The notes below the pieces were generated by a model that searched no databases, was not told the DNA's origin, and saw only the letters and a program-made list of their open reading frames with translations. DNA of 64,000 nucleotides, from the NCBI GenBank assembly GCA_025024175.1, contig QCXZ01000064.1:23556286-23620285 (forward strand). The letters are read 5' to 3'. Positions within the stretch are counted from its first letter, which is position 1. Each line of letters begins with the position of its first letter. Below, piece after piece: positions 33,845 to 46,200 of this stretch. The position numbers and the translations under genes were made by a program. Origin of the DNA: Rhyzopertha dominica (Eukaryota; Arthropoda; Insecta; Coleoptera; Bostrichidae).

Positions 33845-36800
33845 ATAGGCGTTGTTGCCAAAAATCTACTTGGACCAATAGAATTACCTGGTCTTTTAAG
33901 TGGAAAAATATACCTCATATTTTTAGAAAATACTTCACCAGATCTTTATATGCTGTTTCTTTAAACATTGTAGGCATAATTTATGGCTGTGCATAATAAT
34001 AGATATCCTACGCATCTTAAATAAATGTTCCTCATTTTTTCGATACCGCATATGAGAACCACTGAATTGTAAAAAAAATTATTGGCTGATCAGCACCTGA
34101 CTTAACCTAAATCTTTGTGTATGAGGATACCTCAACATCAATCGTTATCCATATCAATAAAAACTCGTGAGTAACTTAATTTAGATATATAATAAATTTA
34201 GAAATAATAGGGGCATTTATGAAAAATGACGTGGTCTTTAAATAAAGAATTCATTTATGCTTAAAGACAGAACGTCGTCGTAATTTGTGAATTAATTAAT
34301 TTTAAATCCAGATTATAAATTACAGATGGGGTTCTGTCAGCACAATTAATTAATTGCAGTTCTTTTAATTACACGAACACATCCTCTCAAATCATGGCTT
34401 TCCTGTTTTATAAGTAAAATAAATTATAATGTAACGCAATTGCCGTTTAATCAAAGACATCTGTTTTATAAATATGTCAAAAACAAAGAAGTCAATATAG
34501 TTTTTTCTCGAAATCAGTGTATTTTGGCGACATACTCAAATAATACATTTTTTTTTCATCAAAACTACACAGATTCTAAATCTCATCTCAAAAATGCAAA
34601 AAAGTTAATGTTTTGATTAAAAGTGATCAATGGCTTCCTTAAATAAGAAGCTTATGATTTTAATTAGAAAAAGTGGTAATTTTGATGTTATTAAATGTGC
34701 TGATCTTGATTCCTGTGGTTGAGAGCGTTTTAAAGATTTTCGGAAAACATCTTCAAAAGGTTGTAGTTTCTTTACGAAGTCATTTTGTTTATAGGTGGTT
34801 TATGTTAAATCTGTAAAGTACGAGGTATTTGTTTGGTTGAATAGAAACACTCTATAGCTTCTGCTTAGCACGACTATAACCATTTGTCATTAAAACAGAC
34901 AATACAATTACGTGTGTATTTATTTTTTATTTTATATGAAATTTTATTGCATTACTAGGTGGAAACGTTCCTCAGGCACCTGGTATACAGGCTAAGTACT
35001 ATAATTTGGTATTATTTATCGTTTTTGGGTAAGTATTGGTTGCATAAAAGTCACCATATAAGAGGATTGATGCTGAGAGAGATACATTCGCCACGAAAAT
35101 AATTGCCGACAGGACATTTGTAATTTGAAGGTAAGCTGCATGTTTACTTTGTCGACGATGATCCTAAATTAGTGGTTACTATTGCAAAATAGATTACTGT
35201 ATATTCCATTCTGAATTTCTAGGTGTACAACCTTCCTATATTGTTTTCCAAAGCAGCTTCTTATAAATACTGTACGTTCTTATATGACATACTGGAGTTT
35301 TTAAAAACAATGTTAAAAATTACGTCATTCGTTTTACCCTTATGAAAGTCATTCTAAATTGAAATGTCGATAGCACATGAAAACCAATAACAAATAATAT
35401 ATCATGTTAATGCAGTTTTTATTCAAGAGCATGAGTTTCCTTTCCCTAAATAATAATATTCTCGCCAATTAAGTCAAGATTTTGTAAGCTGGTGAAACCT
35501 GCAGCTGGCATATGGTACACCCCTTTAGAAATCGGGCGATTAGAGTGGCAATTAAACATGGCGTGAACGTTGTCGAACTTCGGTCATGTAGGTTCATTTT
35601 TCGTGAAGACCAACACCGTGACCCTTGAGGGCATCGAACAAATGTGTTGCACACCGGCCCACCTCGTCATTATCCCGTCTGCCTATCAATATCCACGGAC
35701 CATCTGATGAATGCTCACTGTTGCCAAAGAACTGACAGTGGATTTGTAGATGTGCATGTTACCTCCCGGTTGTTCCTAAGCCAAATAAAATATCCTAAGG
35801 CAAAGATGAAATGCTACTTTCATATAGTAGAAAATTTGACAGGCGCGATCATTCGAATCCCATTAAACATGCCATTCGCAGTATTATAATCATGGGATTT
35901 CTTACTTTCTGTATTTTGTATACAGTATATAAGTTGAGTATGTGGTTGTTAATAACTGTCAATGGTTATTAAGTCTAAAGAGATAATTTGATGATAATTT
36001 TGTAGTTTTTTAATAGGAAATATTTGTTATTTAAAAACTTCCATTTATCCATTCGTAAAGTATGTTAATATAAAATAGTAAAGAAGATAGAATTGCCAGT
36101 TCAGTTCAATCAGTTTCGCTTAGACTGAATAGTAATTGAAAATGGATGATAAGAAAAACCTCCTTGACTGCATATGGAATTCACCTCTAGCCAGTTTTCT
36201 TTATTTCACTACTATAAAATTAATAGCTGTAAACAATATAATTTACATAAAATAATAACTATTACACTTACAGTGTCAAAAGTATCTAACTTAGTGAATT
36301 ATTACTTATGTTGGTCTCCATTATCTGTACTTCATCATTTATGTACATATCTTGCAAAACTGTCAAAGATACTTGGAGAAGGTAATTAGCTTTATGATAC
36401 TAATAATAATAATAAAATAATAAAATAATAAATAATAATCGGCATTCTACCAAACGATAAAATATACTAGATTTTTTCTACTTAAGATATTGAGATAAGC
36501 GATAAGTTAAGATTTAAAATACATACCTACTTTATTATAAACACACACATAAAAGGAAAGACGTAGAAAAACTACGTATATCATTTATATAATTTGTAAT
36601 TAACTATGTATATTATGAGATAGATTAGCGTTAAATATTACTAGCCTTGAGGAACACTATACATCTAAAATTTATATTCGATAAAGAAGCATTGACAAAT
36701 AAAGGAAAGAAATAAATATTAGTTTCACTGGTGTAGATGAAACTATTGTATCATATTTTATAAAACATTTTTAATTTCGTGATATCTGTTTAGAATTTCT

Positions 36801-37123
36801 AACTGCATGCCATCACATCTTGCAAGTACTGAACGAATTTCATTTCACATTTCCTTTGTAAGTAGCTAATGATGCAGTCACGCAGTAGGTGGATTTTTAG
36901 TTTCTGCATTATTAGTCGAAAACCTTCAGACCCTTCTGTGAATAACTTTTATTGTATCTGTTTCAACAGTGATATAATTTTTTACAACTGCATATGCGAC
37001 CTAATTCTATGAAGTGTAGGCATATTATACTTAAACATTTCGGAATTTAATTTGGTTTTGCAGGCAAATTTGATACAGTTAGGATTACAAATGCAAAATC
37101 AATCGTTTTAAAGTAACTAAAAT
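33845..37123. other. No gene seen
   Basis: AT-rich DNA. Simple TAA-rich sequence lies at about 36400-36440. The less AT-rich stretch 35500-35780 has short ORFs on both strands, but no recognised family. Confidence 0.4.
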
Positions 37124-37800
37124 TGATTGATTGATTGATTGAACCAGCGTACGGTGAGCATTTCTGCAACTCCCGGATAAACCGCCGGGCCGGCCATATA
37201 TGCTGGGTTGGAAGGGTACATGCTGATTGCTAGTAGTGCGACTGCCAAGCGCATGTTAAGAAAATATAAAGATTGGAATGGGAAGGTTATATGGGCACAT
37301 TAATTTTCTTTGAATGTTTCTTTGCTGCTGTTGACATCATTGTTCCCCTTCAGAGTAGCTCCATTAATTTCTTGTTCCTTATCATTTCTAGCTATTATTC
37401 ATCATTTTCCTTGACTTCTAAATTATCCTCTCTACAGTTTTTTTTGATGTAAAGCACGGTCTCCTCTTTTTCATTGGTCTCCACTTAGTTCCCAGGTCTT
37501 CCTTAATATGTGGTCTGCTTCTCTCCTAGATGTGTCCCTAGAATTTCGTCGCATATATCTCTATTCTCTTTATGATAGTTCTGCTATCCAAAAGTTTCGA
37601 TTTTGCCGCACTCGTGGCATGTATTTGGTTGAATGATTCTCTTGCCTTAGATTGTCATTTTGTTATATCTTCAGTTATTTGCCTAAGCATTGCGTTCGCT
37701 CTTCTTTCGATTGGAACATGTACACCTGCAATGTATATTGTTTCCGTCTTCCTGAATTTTATGTACCAATACGGAGAAGACATCTATTGTACTCATTTTT
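37124..37800 (-). mobile_element. LINE-like 3' fragment with TCAA tail, copy 2
   Basis: Five tandem TTGA units (37124-37140) are followed by ACCAGCGTACGGTGAGCATT and the ~170-bp block shared with 30495-30660. On the minus strand this is a 3' end with a (TCAA)n tail. The minus strand further right (37340-37760) is A-rich and reads as short charged peptides in several frames (for example NTCHECGKIETFG), consistent with a decayed ORF, but I cannot name the family. Confidence 0.45.
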
Positions 37801-40463
37801 CATCTCCACACAATAGCGAATGCTTTTAAGTGCGTAGGATAAAATAGGATGTACATTTGCAATAAATCTGAAATTTGTCTTACAAACAGTTTGGATGGTG
37901 GTTAGTTAGTACACATCGCAGAACACAATAGGTCCCAANTTAGAACCTTAGGTGACACTACTGGATTTACTAGGTAATACTTCTACCAGACAACGTTCAC
38001 AAACATTTATTTGTGTTGAGTTATATTTTGCAAATACTCTTACTTACTGGCTAATAGATAATACAATAAATAATTGCAATTGCTTTTGTTTTTGCTTGTG
38101 TAAACATTGTATTGCTATTGCCAATTTTATTTTTGTTTCACTTATAAAATTTGCATACATACAAAAATTTGTTTTTAATTTATTAGACAAGTGCATAAGC
38201 GCTTTTGATGAGTGTATATTTTGGTTCAGATCGTAACTACATCGTACAAACATGTATAATGTTAGCACGTATGGAAGTCTACAGTCCATAGTCTTTGCTT
38301 TGATGTTATATTATGTATCTGTTTTCCTTGCTCTTTCATATAAAATTTTTGTATAGCTTGGTTTCGTTTTTGGTTATTCCAAACAGAAAGCCTGATCATA
38401 TGATTGTATATTTGTTAGCCCTTATTCCACAAATTAATTTATTATATAATAAAGCGCTCTGCAAAAATAAATTGTCGTTCAAGACATTATGTCAAAGTAC
38501 AAATGTGCTTTTGTGAATTATGCAGTCTGGCAACGCGGCCTTCTTGCAGTAAGCTCCTTATTTTTTGTTCGTGTTTTGAGTTATAATAACAGGTTTTAAG
38601 GCACCGTGAATGTTTTGGAAACCTATCAGGTATCGTCCAATGGGAGGCAGAGCCGTTTAATAATCTCTTCTCCGGACCCAACGTATAAATTAAGTTTATG
38701 GTCGGGAATTTAATGAGATTTGAGAAATTTAAAATTCCGAACCAACAATGTCTACGTCAATTATATACCCGATCTCCCAATAATGACGCGACCACTCCCT
38801 TCAGTCAAGGGTTGTGGAGGGGGGCAGCATGTGTGAGTTATCGTATTAGAAATTTAATACTGGGTTTCATAAAGAAATTATGGCTATAAAATTTTATTAT
38901 CCCGTTGGACGAAGTGAGCCTCTTGCGCGTAAGATGATATGAAAAGATGAAATTTAATTTGGTGGTTAGGATTTATGGGTTCCTAGGTGAGCGGCGACAA
39001 GATACATTCATAATTAATGCTATTTTTGGCACCTAGGCTGAGATTATTGATGGGGGGTCACTTTTAGGAAGAATAGTCATTGATTCCTGTCATCTGTGTC
39101 CTTTACGACATTTTTTAGTTGCGAATCTAGATTGGTAAGATTATACTGCTGCTTATTAAGTAGCACGGCTGTTTGTCACGAGCTCTGTTTNGCGTNTCAC
39201 TTAATATATTCTTTATACAATATTCTATCGTTTTTTTGCTAAAATAGAAAAAAGGTGTTGCCCTTTATTGAGTAGAATGGAACGATGGTAACACTAATGG
39301 CAGTTGTTTTCGATTTATGACATGAAGCTGTTTCAAATATGAAAAACACCTGTGGTAAGAAAATTATTTTTTCTTGCTTTCTGATTAATATGTTATATCT
39401 TTGTAAGCTTAACTGTTTTTTCACTTTGTCAAAGTGCGGGTTCATTTTAGCATTTTTTTAACACTAGTGCTAAAATGGGTTTAGTCACAAAGGCATCTAT
39501 TCATTTTTACAAAGAAAACAACATAAGTGTTAAACAAACAATATCTTTATTAAGAAATTACAACTTATTTGCTATAAATATGAAACGTATGAATACTATT
39601 GCTTGGCCTTCATTAAAATAATAATTATTACATGTTACCTTAGGAGATACATCATCTCTATAATAGTCAACTATTTGAGTCACGTTCGAATCGATTGTAC
39701 TTGCTTGATAACTGCAATATTTGGCGATGTAATTTGTCAAAGATCCTTCCTAGGTGTTTTTCATTTATTTTCGATAGATTCGTCACCATAAATTTTAGCA
39801 ACAACGTTAGATTTCCATCGCCATGTTTTTTCAACGTTCGTGAATTCGCACCAGCAGCAACGTTGCAGATGAACTGACAGGGCTAGTACATAATTTAAGA
39901 TTTACAAGCCAAGATGTGTTGTATATTTTTATATCATTGCAGAAAACGTAATGAAAGCGACTGGTTCGATAATGTATTTCAGATTCTATATCCAAGAAAA
40001 AGCGATTATTGTTAACTTAAGTTGAACGCATTTCGATATTAATTTGAATTTAATTCTAGGAACCTCACATTAGGTTATTGCAAAAAGTCTCATATTTAGG
40101 TTTTGGTATCGGCGACATTTATTTTGATAAAAGGATCAAAGACGCAATAACTTCTTCGAAACGCATATTTAGGACTTTATTTTAAGTCAGCCTCCTGCTA
40201 AATGCCAACTATAAAAAATTACCTTTAGACGTAAATAAGCTCGTCTCAAAAATCTACTGAAATCTTCCTTGTTAAATGTTTTTGATTTTTCGACAGGTAT
40301 CCTTTTTCAACTGACAAAAGTTGAAAAAAGTAATAAAATTTGAAAACTTAATTATATGCATAGTTCCATTACTAGAGATTGTTGTTCGTAACATTGAGTA
40401 ACGACTTCATATTGTGGAGGGTTTAAATACTTTCGTCTTGTACAAAAAATAGGTAGAAAGAAC
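37801..40463. other. No gene seen
   Basis: AT-rich; ambiguous bases at 37939, 39191 and 39196. Short ORFs only. Confidence 0.4.
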
Positions 40464-40489
40464 ATTTTAAAATACCTAAAAATGCATGT

Positions 40490-40593
40490 CTATGCTGTGC
40501 TGTCTACACCTCAACCAACTGCAGATAGATCCATTTCGCTGTCATTACAGCTCATCAGTGCAGTTTGGGTCTAGTGCAGACAGCACGGCATAG
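40490..40593 (-). ncRNA. Hammerhead ribozyme, copy 2
   Basis: On the minus strand: inner stem I AACTGCA (40565-40559) with TGCAGTT (40523-40517); core CTGATGA (40558-40552); stem II GCTGT, loop AATG, ACAGC; core GAA and A15.1. Stem III is ATGG with CTAT (one G-U pair). Cleavage C17 precedes TGCAGTT. The outer stem I spans 40593-40574 with 40509-40490. Compared with copy 1, the fourth stem II pair is G-C instead of A-U, a compensatory change, while the stem II loop and all core bases are kept. Stem I wobble positions also differ without loss of pairing. This pattern supports past selection for the fold. Confidence 0.87.
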
Positions 40594-40635
40594 AACTGGT
40601 TTTGCCTATATACCAAAGCAATGGTATGATGCAAG

Positions 40636-40751
40636 TAAGAACTTAGATGGCAATGCCATCTGTCAGCATTACACTGACATGATGACAGCTAGGTGGCTTT
40701 GTCATCATGTCAGTATAATGCTGATAGATGGCATTGCCATCTAAATTCTTA
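40636..40751. repeat. Long hairpin (inverted repeat, ~52-bp arms)
   Basis: The left arm TAAGAACTTAGATGGCAATG...CTGACATGATGACA pairs with TGTCATCATGTCAG...GATGGCATTGCCATCTAAATTCTTA across a loop of about 12 bases. Within each arm GATGGCAATGCCATC is itself palindromic. TA ends on both sides could be a mariner-type target duplication, so this could also be a tiny MITE nested next to the ribozyme. Confidence 0.85.
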
Positions 40752-40763
40752 TTTTAAAATACC

Positions 40764-43700
40764 GTTTTTGAATGTTTATTTTCATCAGTACGCCGTTTCG
40801 TACGTCGCTTCTGACTTATTTGGTAGCAAACTTGTCACAGATTCGCTCATTTTTAACTGAGTATTTTATAAATTTACGAAATATTATGTGGATATTTTCA
40901 CAAATATTATTTATTAGTGTTACCGATGTTTTTGTTGCAAAAACACTGCTACAGTATATTTTAAATTAAAATTTTTATCTTAAATGAAAATGAACGCAAA
41001 TTTGAAGGAAAAGAAAATTGAATTGAATTGCAAAAAACACATAAAACACGATACAAGACAACTTGCTTTTTGCACTACATGTGATGATTGGACCGAGAGC
41101 GAAGCGATCAGGCGCTCTAGATTGAGCAAATGCTAAACTTCGGTACACATTTTCTCAGAATATTTCTTATATAACCTACCTCAAAATGTGCTGGTGTAGA
41201 TTAGGATTTCTGTTGAAAAAATTACGGTGACGTTACCATCATTACAAAATTGGCCCAAAAATTTTGGAAAATTACCTTCAAAAGTAAAGTTCCACTAAAA
41301 TTAGTCGACATCTCTCGGCGAATTTTAAAATGAAACTTTGTAATAATTTTATAGATAGTGTACTAGTGTTTTATTCAGTCTTTCTAACACCCATGTTGAA
41401 TCCGAAGTATATTTTGAAGATTATCTGGAAAGATGTCAACTGTACATGTATAAATCCAAACTGCTCTATAAAGAACTTGCAATGGTGCACGCAGATCATA
41501 TCGGAGTTGTTCCATTCAAGGTAAATCTAAGATTTTTTTGTATAAAAACAAGCCTGTTCCAACGTAGCCCATTGCAGATTGCGATTGATTGTTAGAGCTG
41601 CTCTTTTATAAAGTGTGCAATTACTAAACATATATTGTAAATAAAGCCAATATAAGATATAAATAAGTGCAGTGTAGTGAGGGGTAGGTAAGTCAAGAGT
41701 AAGGTCTTAGAACAGCTATCGAGAAGGTTGTTTTAGACTCTATAATTTATAAACATTCTAATAACTAAACACTTGAACGGACTGCACCACTATACAATTC
41801 AACACTGAATACCTCGAGAGTTCTTTTGGCGTACTTATTGCTATCAGAGAATACAGGAACAGGAAAAGAGGTACTGGAGGCCCAAATTCTGGGAGAGGGA
41901 GATGGAGTAAACACATCAACAGCTGCGGCAGCCTGCAAATAAATTATTGTATAAATAACACAATCAAGCAGAAATACATAGAGTAATGTTATACTAAATT
42001 TATGCCTATCGTTACAGGGCGCTCGTGACTCAATCGAGTAACTTGGGTTACACTACACAGTTTATGTTTTTTTTGTGTCCACCGTTAGTTATTTTCTTAT
42101 GGCATACATTTATTAAAGATTTATATTTAGGAAAACAAAACTTACCTGATATACTTAATTTGTGTGTAGCGTTGTGGTCCAAAGATATACAAATATGTAT
42201 ATGCTATACTTACCTATATTATAATTATATTTATTACGTAACGAATTCCATTCATTTTACCCAGACCATTACAAACTACAGGAAAGACCCAACTCTTGTG
42301 ATATTTTGATTGAAGTTGATGGGTGATTTTCATTTGTACAAAAAACCGTCCAATAAATCTAGTTTCTTGAAACCTTCAACGTAAATATTGAATTATTGAC
42401 ATAAACCACCGAATATGCCCAAAGAATTGTTAAAATAATTAAATATTGATATGCAGGCGTAACATTTGGATAGTAGAACGAATGAAGTAGTTCTCATAAT
42501 GTATTTCGGACTTTTCCTTTAAGTAAACGCTACATTTATTTAACTGTATGCTATGAATATTTCATATGCAACGAGAGAACATATCCGTGATGTACACTTA
42601 GTTAATGCATTTTGGTTTTCAAAGTAGTTCCTGTATACATGTATACATTTTAAATATATGTAAACAATTTGTGCAAAAATAATCTATTCATTAGTGCGGA
42701 GTACCTTACTCAATGATATCACACTTACTGTAAAATCAACGAAAGTGCTGCACTTGAAGAACAGAATAGCCGCAATAGTGCAAGTGTTCTCTCACAGATG
42801 GCCGTAGCGGTACTAAAAACCGCATTATGATCCAAACCAGCGTTAAATGGACTTGCATACGGTATTCGCGCTCGATGTTAAATTTGTAAAAGGAAGCAAA
42901 AGCTAATCATCCAGTGTCTCATCAAACAACCGCAGATCAGTTCATTAAGCGCACAGATGGGCGCAGTAAATTTGCGAAAGCGGAGACGGCGGGCGTCCGA
43001 TATTGCTCTTGCTTCGTTATTTTCTTAGTTTTCTCCCGGAGAGCGTTCGAGCTGGGTACTAATTAAAATTAGTAAAAGTACAGGTATGTGTATACATCCA
43101 CTCTGCTCGGTTAACTGGGGTGCAATTGGATTTATGGTGCAATTAGCACCCCACTTTGTAATTTATATTTGCAATAACCTTGGCTCCAGGCGCACCACGC
43201 TTCGGTTCGTGGAACGGGAAGGGAATAAAATGAAAACAGGGTGCGAATTCATAATATAGAAGCTATCGTTTTGAAAATGCGTATTGTAAAGAGGAAGACT
43301 GTAAGCGAGTATGTTTGATTCGGTGGTTTCATGAAAAATATAGAGGGTGGTCAGGTAGCATATCTCCGAAACTACAAATTTAAAAGAAAATCGCTTCTTG
43401 AGATTTTAATTCGTTTATGGGTTATTTCAAAATAACCTATTTTTGTATTGAAAATCAATATTAGCCATGAATTAAATATTGCTACTGTACCGTGTACTAT
43501 CTAAAAGGCTTTGGAAGAAAAACTTAAGATTTTTGGTCGTTGAAACACAACATGTTGATATAAATTACGATTGCTTATTATTAAAAAGTAAGTTTAGTAC
43601 ATTTAATTGTTAAAATCGCAATGGCTTTTTCTCACACTTTATACAGGCTTGGGATTGATTCAATATCACTGTAACAATTACAAATTTGGAGCGTGGTTAA

Positions 43701-43849
43701 AATCTAATGGACAATGGCAACAAAACACTAACAAAAAAACATTTTATGAAAAATAACACCAACATAATTTGTTTTCAAGTATGTTCTAAATGCCCTCCAT
43801 CAGTTGCATTATTCAGCATACGTCAGAAGCTTGAATGCTGCCTATTATA
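40764..43849. other. No protein gene; GC-richer patch near 42930-43220
   Basis: Mostly AT-rich. The patch 42770-43220 contains CpG-containing sequence (GCGGAGACGGCGGGCGTCCG) and AAAGTACAG followed by GTATGTG (about 43084), a good splice-donor sequence. It could be a promoter or noncoding first exon of a host gene outside the window, but I see no coding exon that would pair with it. Confidence 0.3.
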
Positions 43850-44825
43850 TTTCATATTCGTTCAACCATATTTTCGGAACTGACAAAAACAGTGTCATTA
43901 ATTTGTCCCCGTAAATAAAAATCGGAAGCAGTAAGGTAACACTAACAGTAAGAAAAATTTCTCGACTCGTAAATGAAGAAAATACTGATATAATTATGTA
44001 CGCTAATGACATAACTCTCATTATAAAAACAGAACTCTGGAAAAATTTAAAAGAAGATATTCTGCACACATTGTCGGAAGCCTGCAGCCCAAAAGAAAAT
44101 TGACTCCGACAAGAAAAACAAAACAAAGATTGATATTGTCAAGAATTTCATTACTTAAGGGTTGTACTAGATCAAAGAGATTTCAAAAGCACGTGAATGG
44201 TGTCCCTGAAAAATAAAGTAAAAGTAAATTGGAACATAACTGCCTCAAAATTTATTACTTTTATCTGCTATCATGCGATTATTCCAATTGTATTTTATGC
44301 GATCGAATAAAAGTCTCTTAAAATAAAATTTAAATTTCTCTCGTTGTTGGGCTTAGCACACCGATGTGCCGGGGGCTGCTACTCTTCTGTTTCCACCTGT
44401 GTTGTAGCTGGTTTTCCTCCATTGGACCTAGAATTAGCTGTATAAATTGCTGCAAAATATTAAAGAAGGAGAGAAAGACGATTTTATATCAGTAAAGCAC
44501 ATTAAAGGATACCTAATAATACGTGAACACGATATCCAGAAGGAAAGGTGGGATACGTCTGCCAAAGGTAGAATCACGAACAAGTTTCTTTCACAGCTCC
44601 AAGCTAACCGACTCTTGAATCTGCCATACAAGGTCTGCCAAGTCATAACATAACATAGTAATTTTATAAGCCATCCCCATAGGATTGAAAAATCAGAAAG
44701 TGATGTTTGTGGATGTGTCGAAGAGCGGAATGATCCCATTCATTGTTTGTCCAAATGCATATACTTTGAAAATCCGAGAGAGCAACTACTGGGGTACTTC
44801 GACTCTTCAATGATTGAATTTTAAG
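43850..44825 (+). pseudogene. R1/Jockey-type LINE ORF2 remnant
   Basis: The frame around 43940-44060 reads NTDIIMYANDITLIIKTELWKNLKEDIL, an RT motif with YAND in place of catalytic YADD. Next is YLRVVLDQRDFKS at about 44150. LSLLGLAHR...VVAGFPPLDLELAV at 44335-44440 matches the family block LLGITGAYRT...VLAGVPPLDLEI. Later pieces GRITNKFLSQLQ (44565) and ESDVCGCVEERNDPIHCLSKC (44695-44760) match the RNase H-like or Cys/His C-terminus (C.CG...EH...C). Frameshifts and stops throughout; the N-terminal endonuclease is missing. Confidence 0.75.
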
Positions 44826-45589
44826 GTATTCCTTATATACCCATGAAACTTATTAAACCATTCGCCGCTTCTCTACCTTCTGCTTCGGCCTGATGTAGTT
44901 CTGGCGTAACTTCGGTGTTATGTTCTGGTTGGTGCGGGCCTGTTTTTTGTACTGTTGCACATTGCGAATGTTCCCTTTTGTACAATAGAAGCAACAAAAG
45001 TCCGTCAAATAGTAATATGCGTCAGTAATAGTTAATACTGTAAATCTGACCTGTACTGTAAGAATGCAATGTGTTTTTAGCTGACCGTGGAAATAAAATG
45101 ATCCGTCGTATGCAGTTTTGCTATTTTGGTGCACCCAGTGTGATATGCCCTTCGATTCTGAAGTAACTTGTGCAACAGCGGCAGCTCCCAGTGATCAATA
45201 ATAAAATTAAAATGAATCCTTTAGCCAATATTNAACCTATCCACTATTCCGTANTAAGCATACGGGAAGACGGTCAGTGAAGGGCTTTAAGGCATTAAGT
45301 TCCTACTTACTCGTATACTGCATAAACCTTCAGAGCATCAACCGTTAGTTATAAACGGCCAGATCTAGTTTGTATGTGTGAGAGGTTCGCCTATAAGTTT
45401 GTATAACCCAGACTGTTGGTTGTAGACAGGTTGTATAGCTTATAAGTCAAGGTTTTAAGTTTGCGTAAATCTCCACAGCCTTAAACTGGTGGTTGTATTA
45501 TGTGGGTAATTTTTTTTTTAATTTCATTTGGGTGTAAAAAACGTGTGGATATTTTTCAAAATGTATTGGTTTATTGGAAATATATAGTA
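44826..45589. other. No gene seen
   Basis: Ambiguous bases at 45232 and 45254. Nothing recognised. Confidence 0.4.
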
Positions 45590-46200
45590 CACTTTGCCAT
45601 TAAACATGGAACCTAACCGCATTCAAATGACTTCCACTGCTGGCCTTGCAGTAGCCCATATACGNTCAACTAAATTTTTCAGTACAGTTTCAAATATGTG
45701 GAGCTGTATTCGACCAATGACTGCACCAATGTAGTCCATAAGCACTTCAATCGTTGCTTATCTTTAAGGGCTCCTCACAAATAATAATCCAAGTCAAATC
45801 GCAGCTGCAAGGCAGTCAATTAGCGTTAGCAGTTTGGCTTATGCGATTTTCGAAAACAGTGCGCAAAAGATCGATTGTTTCATTGGCTGGTCCATCGGTC
45901 CCTTCAGACCAGTATCCGCACGTTAAGGGTGCATTGGATTCTCCATGATGACGTGTGGATTATCTGAGCCTCAGATTCGACAACTTTTCTTATTAACATA
46001 GTTTTTAAGGTGGAAATTAGTGTCACATGAGAAAGTGATTTTTCGGTAAAAATGCTCATCTTCGACCAAGCGATCTTCAGCCCATTGAGCGCATTCACTC
46101 ACACAACAGCAGCAGTATTTTCGGTAGGAACACGTATTGCCAGATTTAAGAGCACCTTCAGTTTTTGTTCCTGCTTCAGATAATCCAACAATCTGCATTG
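45590..46200 (-). pseudogene. Mariner-superfamily transposase fragment
   Basis: The minus strand, read from 46200, gives KITFSCDTNFHLKNYVNKKSCRI (46065-45990; family FSDEAHFHLxGYVNKQNCRIW, first catalytic Asp region, here Cys-Asp). DNPHVIMENPMHP follows. Then, in other frames, come ANETIDLLRTVFENRIS and SCDLT in the third motif region, which has lost the Asp-Tyr. IEVLMDYIGAVIGRIQ and FETVLKNLV follow near 45740-45680. Frameshifts and stops leave it dead. The N-terminal helix-turn-helix region and the terminal repeats were not found. One ambiguous base at 45665. Confidence 0.75.

Larger units (their letters stand above)
40464..40763. mobile_element. Hammerhead plus hairpin unit with 13-bp direct repeats, copy 2
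   Basis: ATTTTAAAATACC occurs at 40464-40476 and again at 40751-40763, bounding 274 bp. In the sense of the ribozyme (minus strand) the unit is: a long hairpin (40636-40751), a ~45-bp spacer with GGTATATAGGCAAAACCAG, the hammerhead (40593-40490), and CATGCATTTTTA. The direct repeat is the length expected of target-primed retroposition, though its sequence is AT-rich and partly palindromic. The unit has no ORF. The spacer and ribozyme are shared with 22257-22396; the hairpin is not. Confidence 0.65.

Noticed and set aside
35469..35889. ORFs in a less AT-rich stretch
   Set aside because: The peptides on both strands lack any recognisable motif.
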